Shown here: positions 31,601 to 42,817 of the stretch, piece after piece
Position numbering within the stretch: position 1 is the stretch's first letter
How the letters are laid out: every line of letters begins with the position of its first letter
DNA from: Adiantum capillus-veneris
Lineage: Eukaryota > Streptophyta > Polypodiopsida > Polypodiales > Pteridaceae
Direction of reading: 5' to 3'
NCBI GenBank assembly: GCA_014529385.2
Contig: CM043966.1
Location: forward strand, 92,382,087 to 92,446,086
DNA length: 64,000 nt
Notes under the pieces: model-generated
The model's input: the letters and a program-made list of their open reading frames with translations, nothing else
The model's database searches: none
What the model was told of the DNA's origin: nothing
Program-made: the position numbers and the translations under genes

Positions 31601-34500
31601 TTAGTCATTTGTGAAGTTAGTGCTCTGAAAGTTAGTGTGGTCAATGTCTTGAGTGTCATTTGAATCTCCTTGAGATGTACTTCATCATGGTCAGCCCTAA
31701 TCCCAAAACACTGATAAGTGGCAACAATCATGATAGATGTTATCTGTGCCAAATCTAACATTTTTTCACATATTTTTTATATTCACCTCCTTCTGATCAC
31801 ATCCATGCTATGCATGATCAATTTGGACACCTAAATCTTCAATTTAGGCCCAAAAAATGTATGGACCCCTTCTAACTTAGTCTTTATGGAGTCTATTTTG
31901 GAATTCTTGACCTTTGACCTACTTTGTGACTTTATTTTTACATTCTCCTCTTCAAATGGGATCTCTGGATTGGCAACATGCTATAGCTCATCAATTTCCC
32001 TGGATCAAATGCACTTTTCAAGTCATATGGTAGCAATCACAATACCTGTCAATTGTGCCCATTTCTAGCATGAGTGGTACCCTCTGATTCCCCTTGATGT
32101 GTAGAGTCTATTGCCATCCTCCATGGTCAATTTGGATCACTAGTTTGATCCCGACTTAGATTTTCCTCTTGCCGGGAGTCCAATTTGTTAAGCAAGCCCT
32201 AGTTATGGTTTTGCAGATGAATTCAAACCTCCCCTATGGCTTCCTATGGTCATTTATGTGCTTCTCAAGGGCTGGTTTATAAACTTTCTCCAATGGGCTA
32301 GTCACTTTGCCTATTTTTAGGAAAAAACGCATTTAAAACACACTTTCTATGATAAGTTGAACTTCGGCCAATGTTTTGCCCTATTCCTTATGCAAATTGG
32401 TTCCTTATGATTAGGTTTAGCTTATGGTCCAAAAATTCAAGGCTTTTGCACAAGCTTCGCATAATTTTGTAATTTTTTTGCTTGTTGGACTCTGAAGCCT
32501 ATAAATCTTTGAGTGGAAATTCCTCGTTGATCCAATTTGAGCAAAAAAGGTGTCATTGGGTTCCTCTTTACCTGTAGAAACTTTTGGTGCCAAAATTTTC
32601 CAGTATTGAGCCCTATGTCAGTTACTGTGGTTTGTGTCATCTATGTTCAGTTTGTACAATTTTCATATGGTTGGGTTTCCTGTTTCTGTTTCAGATCCTG
32701 TTCCATATTTTCAGATCCTGTTTGGGCCATGCACTTGTACTTTGTTCACCTGGACTCTCCATGAGGGCAATTATGAGATCTTGGGAACTTTTATTGTTCT
32801 TGCTCAATTTTAGGTATCCATTTGTGTTGGTCATGGCCTCATTGGGATCCTTTGGTGATGTACAACTTGTGGGTATGCATGTCTCCTATTTTAGCGCCAG
32901 GTGGTAGCTATCACAGTAGCTTTCACTGTGATCTGCTATTGACCTGGCAATCCCCATACTATGGGGGTTCTTTTGATACCCTGCACCTGTCATATAGACC
33001 TTCCTACCTTGTGCAATGCTCAATTGTCTATGTGAGGTGCCTATACCCTAGTTTTATGTTTTTAGTGAGTGGGTTAGTTTTTTGCATGCATGCACATGTT
33101 CTATAAGCAATATAGAACTCACTTCTAGCTTTTTTAAAAAGATTCTGGGCTTGGCCCCCTTGTACATGCTATACATAGCCGACCTTCGAATACCTCCTTC
33201 ATGATTTATTTGTATGGGCTCTCCAAACCATGCACGTGCTTGCTCACTCGCTCTCTCGCACAGAGTTGCTAACTTGCTAGGTGGAAATGACTAGGAAATC
33301 TCCCTAAGTTAGTATAAGTGCCTAGTGCTTCCAAAAATACATTTTCCTTTTTGATCCCATCACAAACCTTATATTTTTTATGGATCTTCAATTTTTGTGT
33401 TTAGACTTCATATGTCCTAGATACGACAAGATTAATTTTCGGTCTATCGCCACGTTTAGGTCAAAATTTGACATCTTCTATTTTCTTCCAAAAAAAATTT
33501 GCGAGGTCCTTTTGATATGGAATTCTTTTGTTTGGCTTCAAATTCTCCATTTCCTTTTTGGATTTTTTATTGGAATTCTAGAAACAAATTCCAAAAAGGT
33601 ACTTTAAAAACTGTGATAATTTCCAAATTTGAGAAAAATCAAGCCAAAAACAATCCAAAAATTACCCAAAATTAGGTAAATTATTCCCAATTTAAGAATA
33701 TAAGCTTCCTTCTATGTAAAATTTGTGCAAGCCATCCTTAGTCTGTTTTTGTGCTTTTTCTTAGTTTTTGACCGAGGTTCACCATATTATTAAAAACAAG
33801 ATATAAAAAACTTCTATGTATGGAGTATATACAAGAATATGGGGTTATTTTGGCCTTGTCATGGCTTGATCCCCCTTTAGTTACTTTTCAGGTGTTACTT
33901 AGCATTTTTAGAAAAATCAAATCGTAATAAAGCACAATAAGGTTTAAACCATTGTAAAATAGTGTTTGGTAATATATATATAAAACCTTTTGCCTGAGTT
34001 TTGTCATGTCTCCCCCCTCTTGTGTTTGAGTCCTCCTAGACAAATTGGAAATTATGGGTTCAAGGTGGGTGGAACCATATTTTGTGGTCCATATAGCCTC
34101 TATTGGAGTATGGTAACACGTGCTTTCATAGGTATTTGGAAAAATTCGACAAGACCGACCATGTTGGACGACTTGTTTTGGCCTCCATACTTGGTTTTTC
34201 TGCTGTTTCTTTTATTGCTTATGGATTTGATGGTAGCTTTGTGTTTTTGCCACTAGAATCTAGATCCAACGGTGATTTCTTTGTGCTTCGCATAATTGTT
34301 TTGCTATCTAGACTTGCTTGGTTGGTTTATTTGTCCTTGTAGAGTAAATCAACTTGCTACGCTTTAAAATCCAAATAAACTGCTGTGTTTTTTGATCCAA
34401 CTTCTTTGGTACCCATATTTTTTTTGTTTTATCAGGGGTCTTCCGTATAGGTACGTGAGATGAGACCAAAGTCTTTACCGATTTTTTAGTATGGAGTGAT
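31601..34500 (-). other. AT-rich retroelement non-coding region, possible LTR
   Basis: Only short frames. On the minus strand, CTACCACC followed by TGGCGCTAAAATAGG at about 32885-32899 resembles an LTR end next to a primer site, upstream of the H coding remnant. If so, an LTR would lie to the right of about 32900. I could not find its partner or a TG start, so this is weak. Confidence 0.25.
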
Positions 34501-34515
34501 TCTTTTGCATGTATT

Positions 34516-35300
34516 TCATCTTTCCAGACCCAACCTTGCTTTGTGTTGAGTTGTTGATTTGGTAGTTGTCTCCCTCTTTTGTTTTTCTTTTGTTTTATAG
34601 GTCGGTGATTGTGTGGATTGAGCTAATTTCATATTGACTTGGTGTGTTGGCTTTTGTGTAGATTCTTTGGGAATCCATCGCATGGTTCCTATAGGCAAGG
34701 GTTTTTTGCCCTTATCAATAATCCTTTCCATTGATGGCCTTGGTTCTATGACCTTGGTCAATGGAACCATTTGCCTCTCCAATTCATCTTGAATTTGTAC
34801 CAAATTGGACTTCCAATCTATCTAAACATTGTACATCCTTTGCCATGGCTGTCCTAGCAATAGTTTGTGCTGGTTTTGAGTGTTCTCTACCACAAATAAT
34901 TTATGCAGATAGACATATTGATTGATTTGAACATGCACAATTACCAACACTAATGATTTGAAGCTCTGCATCTTGACCAACGTGTTTATAGAAGCTGAGG
35001 GAAATGATATTTCCTTGGGGTCTTGTGTTGAGTAGAGTGGTAGTTTTGGCTTGGTTGTCACCAATCTTGACTTTGATCACTAGGTCCACTCTATTTTTTG
35101 TGAATTTATTTATGGAAATGGTGTTGATCCTCAATGGTCTCCCATGTTGTTGTTGTTGTCATAGAAGCCTTTGTTTAGTCATTTGTTACTTAGGTTCTAT
35201 CTATGATTATTCAAGAATTTGTTGCTTTTCTTTTATTCATTGTTTCTCATTATGGATCCATTGTAGCATCTTTGGGGTTAGTGGTAGATGATACTTCTTT
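34516..35300 (-). pseudogene. Retropepsin-like segment downstream of integrase (element F)
   Basis: On the minus strand VDLVIKVKIGDNQAKTTTLL (about 35030-35090) leads to Asn-Thr-Arg where a retropepsin has Asp-Thr-Gly, then QGNIISLSFYK. After a frameshift, HKLLLGQPWQRM (about 34840-34875) matches the conserved late protease block (LLGxPW). A charged tail follows (34516-34803). This lies after the integrase C-terminus of F, the reverse of the normal gag-protease-RT-integrase order, with no gag or LTR clearly between. It could be true domain order or the product of rearrangement. Confidence 0.5.
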
Positions 35301-37898
35301 AGCCTACATCCACTAATCTAGTTAGGCATTTTCTCTTCGTCTTATGTTGCAAGCTTGACGACACCACTTATTGACAAATATTATTACAAAGGGTCCCATC
35401 CCTCGCTTTTTTGAGTTTTTTTGCATTTTGTTTCAAGGTATACACCAAGACGTAATCCCCTATTTTAAATTCTTTTGATCACACATGCTTGTCGAAGAAC
35501 TCCTTTTGGCATCTTTTTTGGGCATAGATAGATGCTACCGCTTGAAGCAGTAGCTCATCTAGCTTTTCCAAATCGTCCAACCTTGAAGACAATTCATGTC
35601 TAGTCCACTCTATTTGCTTAGCTACTCTTAGAGTTGGGATTAAGAATTCAATGGCCCGATAGAATGACATTAAGACCAAACAACATATTTTAGGGTGTCG
35701 TTCCAATGGATGTCTTATAGGCCACTCTATATGCCCATAAGACAGAATGTAACTTCTAGTCCTAGCCTGTTCATGATTTTGTCATAATTTGTGTCAATAC
35801 TTTGCAAAATGTTTTATTAGTAGCTTATGCCTAACCATTGTCTTGTGGATGGTATGGGGAATACTTCTAATGAATAACCATGAATTTGCCAAGAAGATTT
35901 TCAATAACCTCATTTATGAAATGTGTGCCTCTAATCATTGACAACTTCTATGGGTAATCCATATATAGAAACTATGAAGTGGTTCTAACATCCGCCTTTT
36001 GTGTGGCCTTTGCTTCAGTCCATTTTGTGAGATAGTCCATGAAGACAATGACATATTGGGCATGGGATTTGTAAGCGGGTGGTGAGATTGTTCCCACAAA
36101 GTCGAGACACCACTTAGCAAATGTCCTTGCTCCCAGGATTGTTTGTAATTGCATCTCATCTCTTTTTATAGGTACCTTGGTACGTTGGCAATCATCACAT
36201 CATTTAACATATTCATCCGCATCCATGTGCAATGTAGGCCACCAAATTCCCGCATTGTCTTATCTCCCAAGAAATGGTCTCCGCTAATTCCTTCGTGTGC
36301 TTGCTCTAAGATGGACAACTATCCATTTTTTGTAGCACATATCCAAATTTGGTTATCAATCCCTCTCTTATAGAGTTGATTTTCAATTAATGTGAAGCCT
36401 TGAGCTTTCAACTTAGTGGCTCCTTGTCTGGCTGTTGTAATATTTTTAGGGAATGTCCTTGTTGTCAGGTAACCAACCATATATTGACTCCATTGAGGTG
36501 CAATTGCTATCTAAAATAGTTTTGCATGTTCCACAGGTGGATTGTTTGTGCATGTAGCACAATTTAGAAGATGAATATGTATGTCCGCAAGCATATCTAG
36601 CCAATACACTCCCAATTGATTTAAGCATTGGTGTGTTGTCTTTTGGGAACAATGGACGAATATGTCTAGTACATGGGCTTCCATGAGATAGCACTCATAT
36701 TCTTTTGGACTAATGCATAATTGCAGTATTCCTTTGGAGCCTAGATGGTACAAACATCCACCTACTAGTTGAAAGTGTTTAGCTTGCCCGATTGCTTGTT
36801 TCTTATGGGTTTGTTTAGTCTTATCAAACTTTCCACCATAATTCAAAAGACTGATTGCCTCTTGAGACCACTTTGGAACCATCTTGATGTTGAGCATGTA
36901 AGCATTGGGTATATCATCATCTACTCCTTCGGGTGCTTCACCATTGGGTAGTCTAGAGATGTATTTTCTCCTTTTTTACCACAACTGTGAAATCAAACTC
37001 AAGCAACATGATGAACTAGTGAATAATTATTCTTGTATTGCAAGGTTTGTTCACTAGATACAAGAGGGCTTTGGTGATATGTGAAGAAGACAAATTTGTC
37101 AGCCAAGAGATAATGCCTAAATATCTTCAAAGCATATATCATTCCTAACTCTTCTCATTCCGTGGTTGTGTAATTCTTTTCCGCACTATTTAGTTGTCTA
37201 CTAGCATAGCAGACTAGAAAATCCATTGTTCCTTCTCCTGGTTTATCCAAGATCTCGAGGAGTTCACTATGTGTAAAACTACCATATCACATGCATTCAA
37301 GACATGTTTGTAAAACCCCTTATCTATGAATTTTGTTAAGAATATAATGTACCCCTTTCTTTTAAAATCTGTAAGTTTTTTTCAAATTTGAAAAAATAAT
37401 GTCCTTCTGTATATATATTCCTGTAATTTTCAAGAACTTTATATACTCTTTTGTTGAACTCATGTGATAGGCTACATTTTTATTAGGTGACCTCCCTGGG
37501 TCCAAGATACAGCCTATAGCAAATGCTAAGGCATCAATGTGAACATGGAATATTTTATTCCAATCCAATGCCTTGAGTACTAGTGCTGGTATAAGCGCAT
37601 CCTTTAGTTTTGCAAACGACTTCTCACACTCTTTTGTCCAATCAAAGATAACTATCAATCTATACAAGGGGTGTGCAATGATTGCATACATGTAAATGAA
37701 TCATAGGTAGTACCCACAATGTCACATGAAATATTTTACATGTTTGGCATTACGTGGCCTTGGCATTTCCACGATCATCTTGATCTTATCATGATCCATA
37801 GAGATACTACTCTCAAACACAATATGCTCCAAGCATGTTTGCGACTATGTTTAGTTACTTCATGTTCAAGTCAGGTTCTCAACCTTGAATACTAGTTA
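35301..37898 (-). pseudogene. Ty3/gypsy pol remnant F (RT end, RNase H, integrase)
   Basis: On the minus strand it begins inside RT at the border with LTR E. The RT end is recognisable (CLEHIVFESSISMDHDKIKM, about 37780-37840; then HPLYRL near 37665), followed by the RNase H start (FDWTKECEKSFAKLKDAL, about 37590-37645). Integrase follows: a zinc region near 36550-36680 (CATCTNNP), the core start LDFVGTISPPAYKSHAQYVI (about 36045-36105) and a C-terminal stretch at 35479-35706. Frequent stops and shifts show it is old. The upstream RT half would lie on the far side of element E, beyond what is visible. Confidence 0.8.
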
Positions 37899-38966
37899 TG
37901 TTGGGGTCTACATAAAGGGTGGTAGGGAGGATGTATTCTCAAGGCAGTCTCTAGTCTCTCATAGAAAAAGCTAGGCAAAACTCCATAAGATCCTTGGAGA
38001 AGGACTTCCCTCACACAATGTGGAGCAATATATTTGTGGACCTCTATTGTTGGGCAAATACACTGCTTGTAGTTTCTAGCAAAGTGAGAACCATGCCAAC
38101 AAACAACATGTCAAAACCAAGGATGGAGCTTGGCCCACAGGTTCATGGAAACAAATAGATGGATGTCAATCGCCTACTCAAACTTCTAGAGACAATCACT
38201 ACCAAGGGAAATCAACTCAAAGAACACTATGTGTACACAAGTGCGATCTTACCTATGATGCTTATGCTGATTAGAACGTGACCTAACATTGTCAAATCAT
38301 CACAAAACTCAAGGGGTAACCTCTTCACATCTAGAGGACACTACCCTCAAGCCTCTAACCCAATCTACTACCAGAAAACACTTGATGCAAAAATCACGTA
38401 GGAAGACAGATAGGAAATTACAAGTTACAGATTCTTAACATGCATAGGCCGAAAGTGTAGTTAAGCTTGTTTTGAACGCAACGACATAAAGCAATCACAA
38501 AATGGATACATGGTTAGAGAGAAAACTCACTTTGAAGCTCGCAGGAGAGCTCTTCACGAGGAGATCAGAATTGTGCAAGCTTCGTGTCGCAGTGTAGCTC
38601 TCACTGTTGCAAATGTGTAGTCGCCTCCACAATGTAGCTTCCTTAGTACATGTAGAAAGGAAAATAAGACCTAACTAACTCTCTCACAAAAAGCACGTAG
38701 TCACGGTACCTTAGTAGAGCTCAAAAAGATGATTAATCAAAATTCACCTTTAGGGTTACAAAAGTTGGCTTATATACCTCAACCTTGGAGATATTAACTC
38801 ATTAAAATTAACTCCTACTTTATACCATGGGTTTTTCTTATTTGCTTATTTAATAAGTTACAATCTGGAAACTCGATTGAGTCTTAAACAATAATTACAA
38901 TTGAGTTCGCCAAATTTAATAATACAAAAATGGGCTTTCCAATTGTAGATTGTCTTCCGTTCAACA
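37899..38966 (-). repeat. 3' LTR of minus-strand element E
   Basis: On the minus strand it starts TGTTGAACGGAAG at 38966, directly after a purine tract, and I place its end at CCCCAACA (37899), giving 1068 bp with TGTTG/CAACA inverted ends. A GGTATATAAGCC TATA box lies at about 38769-38780. Beyond 37899 the RT of F begins, so E appears inserted into F. The far end is inferred from the inverted ends; no second LTR is present to confirm it. Confidence 0.6.
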
Positions 38967-38968
38967 CT

Positions 38969-38987
38969 CCCCCCCCCCCCCCCCCCC
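38969..38987 (-). other. G19 polypurine tract of element E
   Basis: Nineteen consecutive C on the plus strand, that is 19 G on the element strand, two bases before the LTR start. Such a perfect homopolymer tract is unusually long for a plus-strand primer and is prone to slippage. Confidence 0.8.
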
Positions 38988-39093
38988 GAGTTCATGTCGT
39001 CCTTGACATGATCTCTTCATGTGTCAAGGCCTTGTCTTTGTAGTGCTTCTAGCCCTTTTATTCTAAGTTTGTAGCAGTCTGTTGTTGTCTCCT

Positions 39094-39654
39094 TCAATGA
39101 AAACCTAGTGGCTTTATCAGATTTAGATAAGACTCATATCTGATGTTGCCCATGGTGACTATAGGGCCAAAGATTTTGTTATCGTATGTGAAGAAGCTCG
39201 TGTAGAGGGCTTCCTCAAACGCCTGCATGTGGTAGCTTGTCAAGAACATTAATTTTTGATAAAATAAATGTAGAACCTCCATGGATGGCCGATTTGACAA
39301 ATCATAGGTAATTTTGGTGACAATGTCGCCCGTTGATAATAATGTTAAGTTTGTTTCTTTGGATGGCATGAACACCTCAAGGCAAGCGAGAAGAGTCTTG
39401 CATATCTCCTTGATCATCACACACGTCACGTCAAGAGAGCCAGTGAAAATCTCAATGGTTGCCTTTAGGGTTTTCACCATATAAGAGACATTCATTCTCT
39501 CTCCCTCCTTAGGATGTGGCATTGATGGGTAATTCAACCAGGTTGGATGCTTCTTCAAGAGCCTGATGTGGTTTTCCCATGAGCGTACACAAGGTACTGG
39601 ACAAGATAAATTGTCATCCTTTATGTTTTTGGGGGCATTCACCAAGCATTTCAA
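39094..39654 (-). CDS. Element E last ORF, unknown product, 186 aa
   Basis: An uninterrupted frame of 186 codons ending about 105 bp before the purine tract. It is the C-terminal piece of a longer decayed reading. The peptide contains a hydrophobic helical stretch (VMIKEICKTLLACLEVF, about residues 80-96). No RT, integrase, protease or gag signature is visible, and the family is unknown. Its position between purine tract and upstream gag-like sequence suggests a non-autonomous or derived element whose own protein is retained. The first codon has no special support. Confidence 0.45.
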   Translation of the reverse strand: MKCLVNAPKNIKDDNLSCPVPCVRSWENHIRLLKKHPTWLNYPSMPHPKEGERMNVSYMVKTLKATIEIFTGSLDVTCVMIKEICKTLLACLEVFMPSKETNLTLLSTGDIVTKITYDLSNRPSMEVLHLFYQKLMFLTSYHMQAFEEALYTSFFTYDNKIFGPIVTMGNIRYESYLNLIKPLGFH

Positions 39655-42033
39655 AAATCTTGGATACTTGAGGAGCCACCCTTTTCTCCATTTTGGCTAG
39701 GAATCCACTATCCTTCTTGTAGCTTTTGGATCTTGGATATCACCTTCATACACAAGCACCATACCTTCAGCCTCAATTATCTTATTTATTGAAAAGACTT
39801 CATACTTTAAAAGAGGGTAGGGGAGTGATCGCTGTATCCACTCTTCCTTGAGCACATTTGTGGCCAGCCCTTGGACTCCAACTGAGTGTATTATCCACTT
39901 TTCCTAGTCCAAGGCTGCCTTGTGGTCTTATGTTGTGGTCTGTTCAATTAATGCTTAGAGGCGTGCCTCCTCTTTTGCCATCAGGGATTTTTCCTTGTCT
40001 TTTTGGGTTTTTGATGGCTCCGCTAGGTGCTGTGGATCTTTTGCACCTCTAAGAATTTCCACGGGCTCATCCTGTGCACTAATGCCAAGGTCACTAGGCT
40101 CTGGTTTTGTTTCTTGTGACCTAGCCTGCTCAACTTCTGCCCCAAGAGCTACTAGCTATTGATATACAAGCTCGTCTTTTTTGTGTCTTCCTCTGCTTGA
40201 TCAGCTTATAGAACTTACATATTTTCTAATTGGAGCTTCAATTGTTCATTCTCTTTTTGAAGCTCTTGTTGTTGTGCCATTAATCTTTCTTCAGCTGCTA
40301 AGGATCCTTCTTCCATATGTACCCTTAGTCTTTGTTCTAGCCTCAATTCTTTCTGCAGTGCCATGATATGGGCTTCCAAGACTTGTACATCCTGGCTGGC
40401 TCCTCTTGCACTTGCTTGTGCAGACCTTGGGGTTGATCTGAGCCTTTATATGATCAAATGTTGGAGCTCTAATTTTTCTTCTACCTCTACCACCTCATCC
40501 TTGGCCGCTTCCAGTTCATCTTCATTTTTCTTTTTTGGTCATGTAGACTCTTTACCTCATTCAAGACCTTTACCATTTGCAATGTAAGGGTTTCTCATTC
40601 ATTCTTAGCATCTTGAAGTGTTCTAATGAGAGACTCAAGCTCTCACTCGACCACCTCATCTCTTTGACTTGTTCATTGAAGAGTTCTTGCGATGTTTTCA
40701 TATTCTTCTTGTAGATTCTCCTTCCTTGTTTGGAGCATGTTTGTTTTCATTAGCTAGTGTGAGAGATCGCATTCTGATTCCATCTAGTATGTGATGAGTG
40801 TCTCTCACATCTTCTTCATTAGCAGCTACCATGTTTCTGGTCGATGATCTGGGGACTGGAAAAATGACACTGGAATCTGGTGTCCCATACTTAGTAATAT
40901 ACCCATTAGATGAGGTCTCCAAGGGCTCACCAAAGGTCTCCATTGTGACACTAGTGGAATTTGTACCAACCCCCGTCCTCCAGGTTGTGGTAATTTTATA
41001 TATGGTGCCCTTCTTTGTGTATTCTAATCTTGTGGTTGTCTTCTTGCTTTGTCATCTATGACCGGGTCTCATGGCTTCTCCTCCCTTTCTTTCTTTTCAT
41101 TTGCAGCCCATGGTGGGGTTGGAGTGCCATAAACGACTTCAAAAGCCTCATCTTCTATTGTATATCCAACACTAAGGAGGTCTTCATAAGTATTCTTGTC
41201 ATCCTTTCCCTTGTCTCTTGGTGTTGGTCCAGCCTTTCATGCCTTCTTTGGTGAATCTATTTGTTGCGACGTAAAGAGCTTTGGGCTTGGCAATTGGGAG
41301 GTAGGTCTTGGTGGGAAGGTACTGGTGGCGTTGTACTTCTTCCCTCCACATTTTCTTTTTCCTCTTTCCCTTGTGCTTCAGGCATCTCTTTCAACTTCCT
41401 CTTGATATCATGTATCTCTTCAACCGTAAAGGGCTCTAGATTCTATTGTTTGATCACTTTTTTAGATTCTTTATATGCTCGGATGTAGTGATCAAACTGA
41501 TCCTCTAATGGCCTCAAGGAGATTCCCCCCCATCTTTGTTGGATCTAGCTCCTAGTACTCCTCAAAGTCTCTTTTAAGTGCTTGTTCGGTTATGAACTGC
41601 TTGATCAGTCCCTCAATTCGAGCCGCCTTTTGACTGGTGATTTCTTTTGGTTCTTTCTCTTTGATCATTGCCATTTTTTCTTTTTTCTTTGGTGTCTCTT
41701 TCAAAATGTTCCTCTTGTACTGGCTGTAGATTTCTCCTGAGCCTTGTCGCGACATGTAGTGCCATTGGTGGTTCATATTTTTTATCTTCTTTAAGTCTCA
41801 ACCACTCATTTTGGGTTGGTGGGTATGGCCACTATCCTCTTGCTTCAATAGCTTTATAGGCAATATTTGTTAAGACTTCTCCACCCCCCAATGTACTTCA
41901 ACTTATCCCTTCCTATTCCAATTACTTGCTCATGCAAGTACTTGTCATAATTCACTCCCTTGGGCACACTGCTTCTCAGTGCCCATGTGATGGTGGTAGC
42001 TACTGCATGTGGCGCTTTTGTACACTTTTGCGG
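39655..42033 (-). pseudogene. Element E upstream coding remnant with coiled coil
   Basis: On the minus strand an acidic-basic protein reading spans several frames. From 5' to 3': a piece with VNYDKYLHEQVIGIGRDKLK (about 41905-41965), a Lys-rich piece (41552-41776), a Pro/Lys-rich linker (about 41100-41480), a piece at 40698-40943, and a strong coiled-coil segment (about 40215-40385) with heptad-like Leu spacing and many Gln/Glu. No pol motif was found. Its 5' end is cut by element D at 42034. It may be gag-like; function is not recognised. Confidence 0.45.
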
Positions 42034-42817
42034 TGTCGTGCAGCTTCGCTTCCATGAAGACAAAAGAGCAGATAAATGCAAGCTAAGCTTCTTTGAAGCC
42101 TACACATTTAGTGAGCAGTGATCAGGGCTTGATAGCAGGCCAAGCTTAATGATTAATGTATGCCAAATGCAGCTTACAAGGGCCAAGAGATGCCTCAATG
42201 ATGCCAAAAATGAGTATTCTTGAAGTGAGAATAAGTGGAAGAATATGATCTATAACTATAGTGCTTGAAGTGCTCTATCGGCCTGTCTTTACGGCTCGTC
42301 GATTGGAGCTACGGTGAGGAAGTTATGGCAGTTTGAAGTTTGAGTCGATTGCAGATCCGCACCGGATTGGGCAACTGCAGCTGAGGTGACAAATGAAATG
42401 AATGCATGGGCCTGAAGTGCTCACTTTGTGGAGCGCGTCAGTCTTTTCAGATCTGTGATCGGAGTCTCGGTTGCCAAGATATTAGCCATTAAAGATTCGT
42501 CGGGGGCCGGTTCCGTGCCAATCCGGTCCGCTCAGTCGGGGTGCCATCTGGGAATTTTGGCCTCCTCATCAGGGTTTGTATAAGTTCTATGCAGTTTGAG
42601 AAGTCTACGGCTTGGCACGCAGAGTCCGGTGTGAGTTATCAGCAATGCTGAGCTGGGTTATTTTGCCATTATTCGAGATGTCGGAATGGACAATAAAAAT
42701 TCACGATGACATTGTTAGTCAAGGACTGCTAAGGAAAGTTGTACTTCTTGGCATTGCTTGGTCGGCATGTATGTTTAATGGGATTCCCTTTAAGGGCCGT
42801 TCGAAGTGGTGATCAAT
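42034..42817 (+). repeat. 5' LTR of element D, first part
   Basis: Starts TGTCGTGCAGCTTCG; the homologous 3' copy at 58497 reads TTTCGTGTAGCTCCG. It contains the GGNCCGG...CCGGTCC motif (42502-42529). Interrupted at 42817 by gypsy-2. Confidence 0.8.

Noticed and set aside
29442-33106. Series of plus-strand ORFs with hydrophobic, membrane-like segments
   Set aside because: They are antisense to Lys/Glu-rich minus-strand retroelement coding sequence. Codon pattern and the joinable frames favour the minus strand.
40181-41488. Plus-strand hydrophobic ORFs resembling membrane proteins
   Set aside because: Antisense of the coiled-coil and linker coding remnant of element E.
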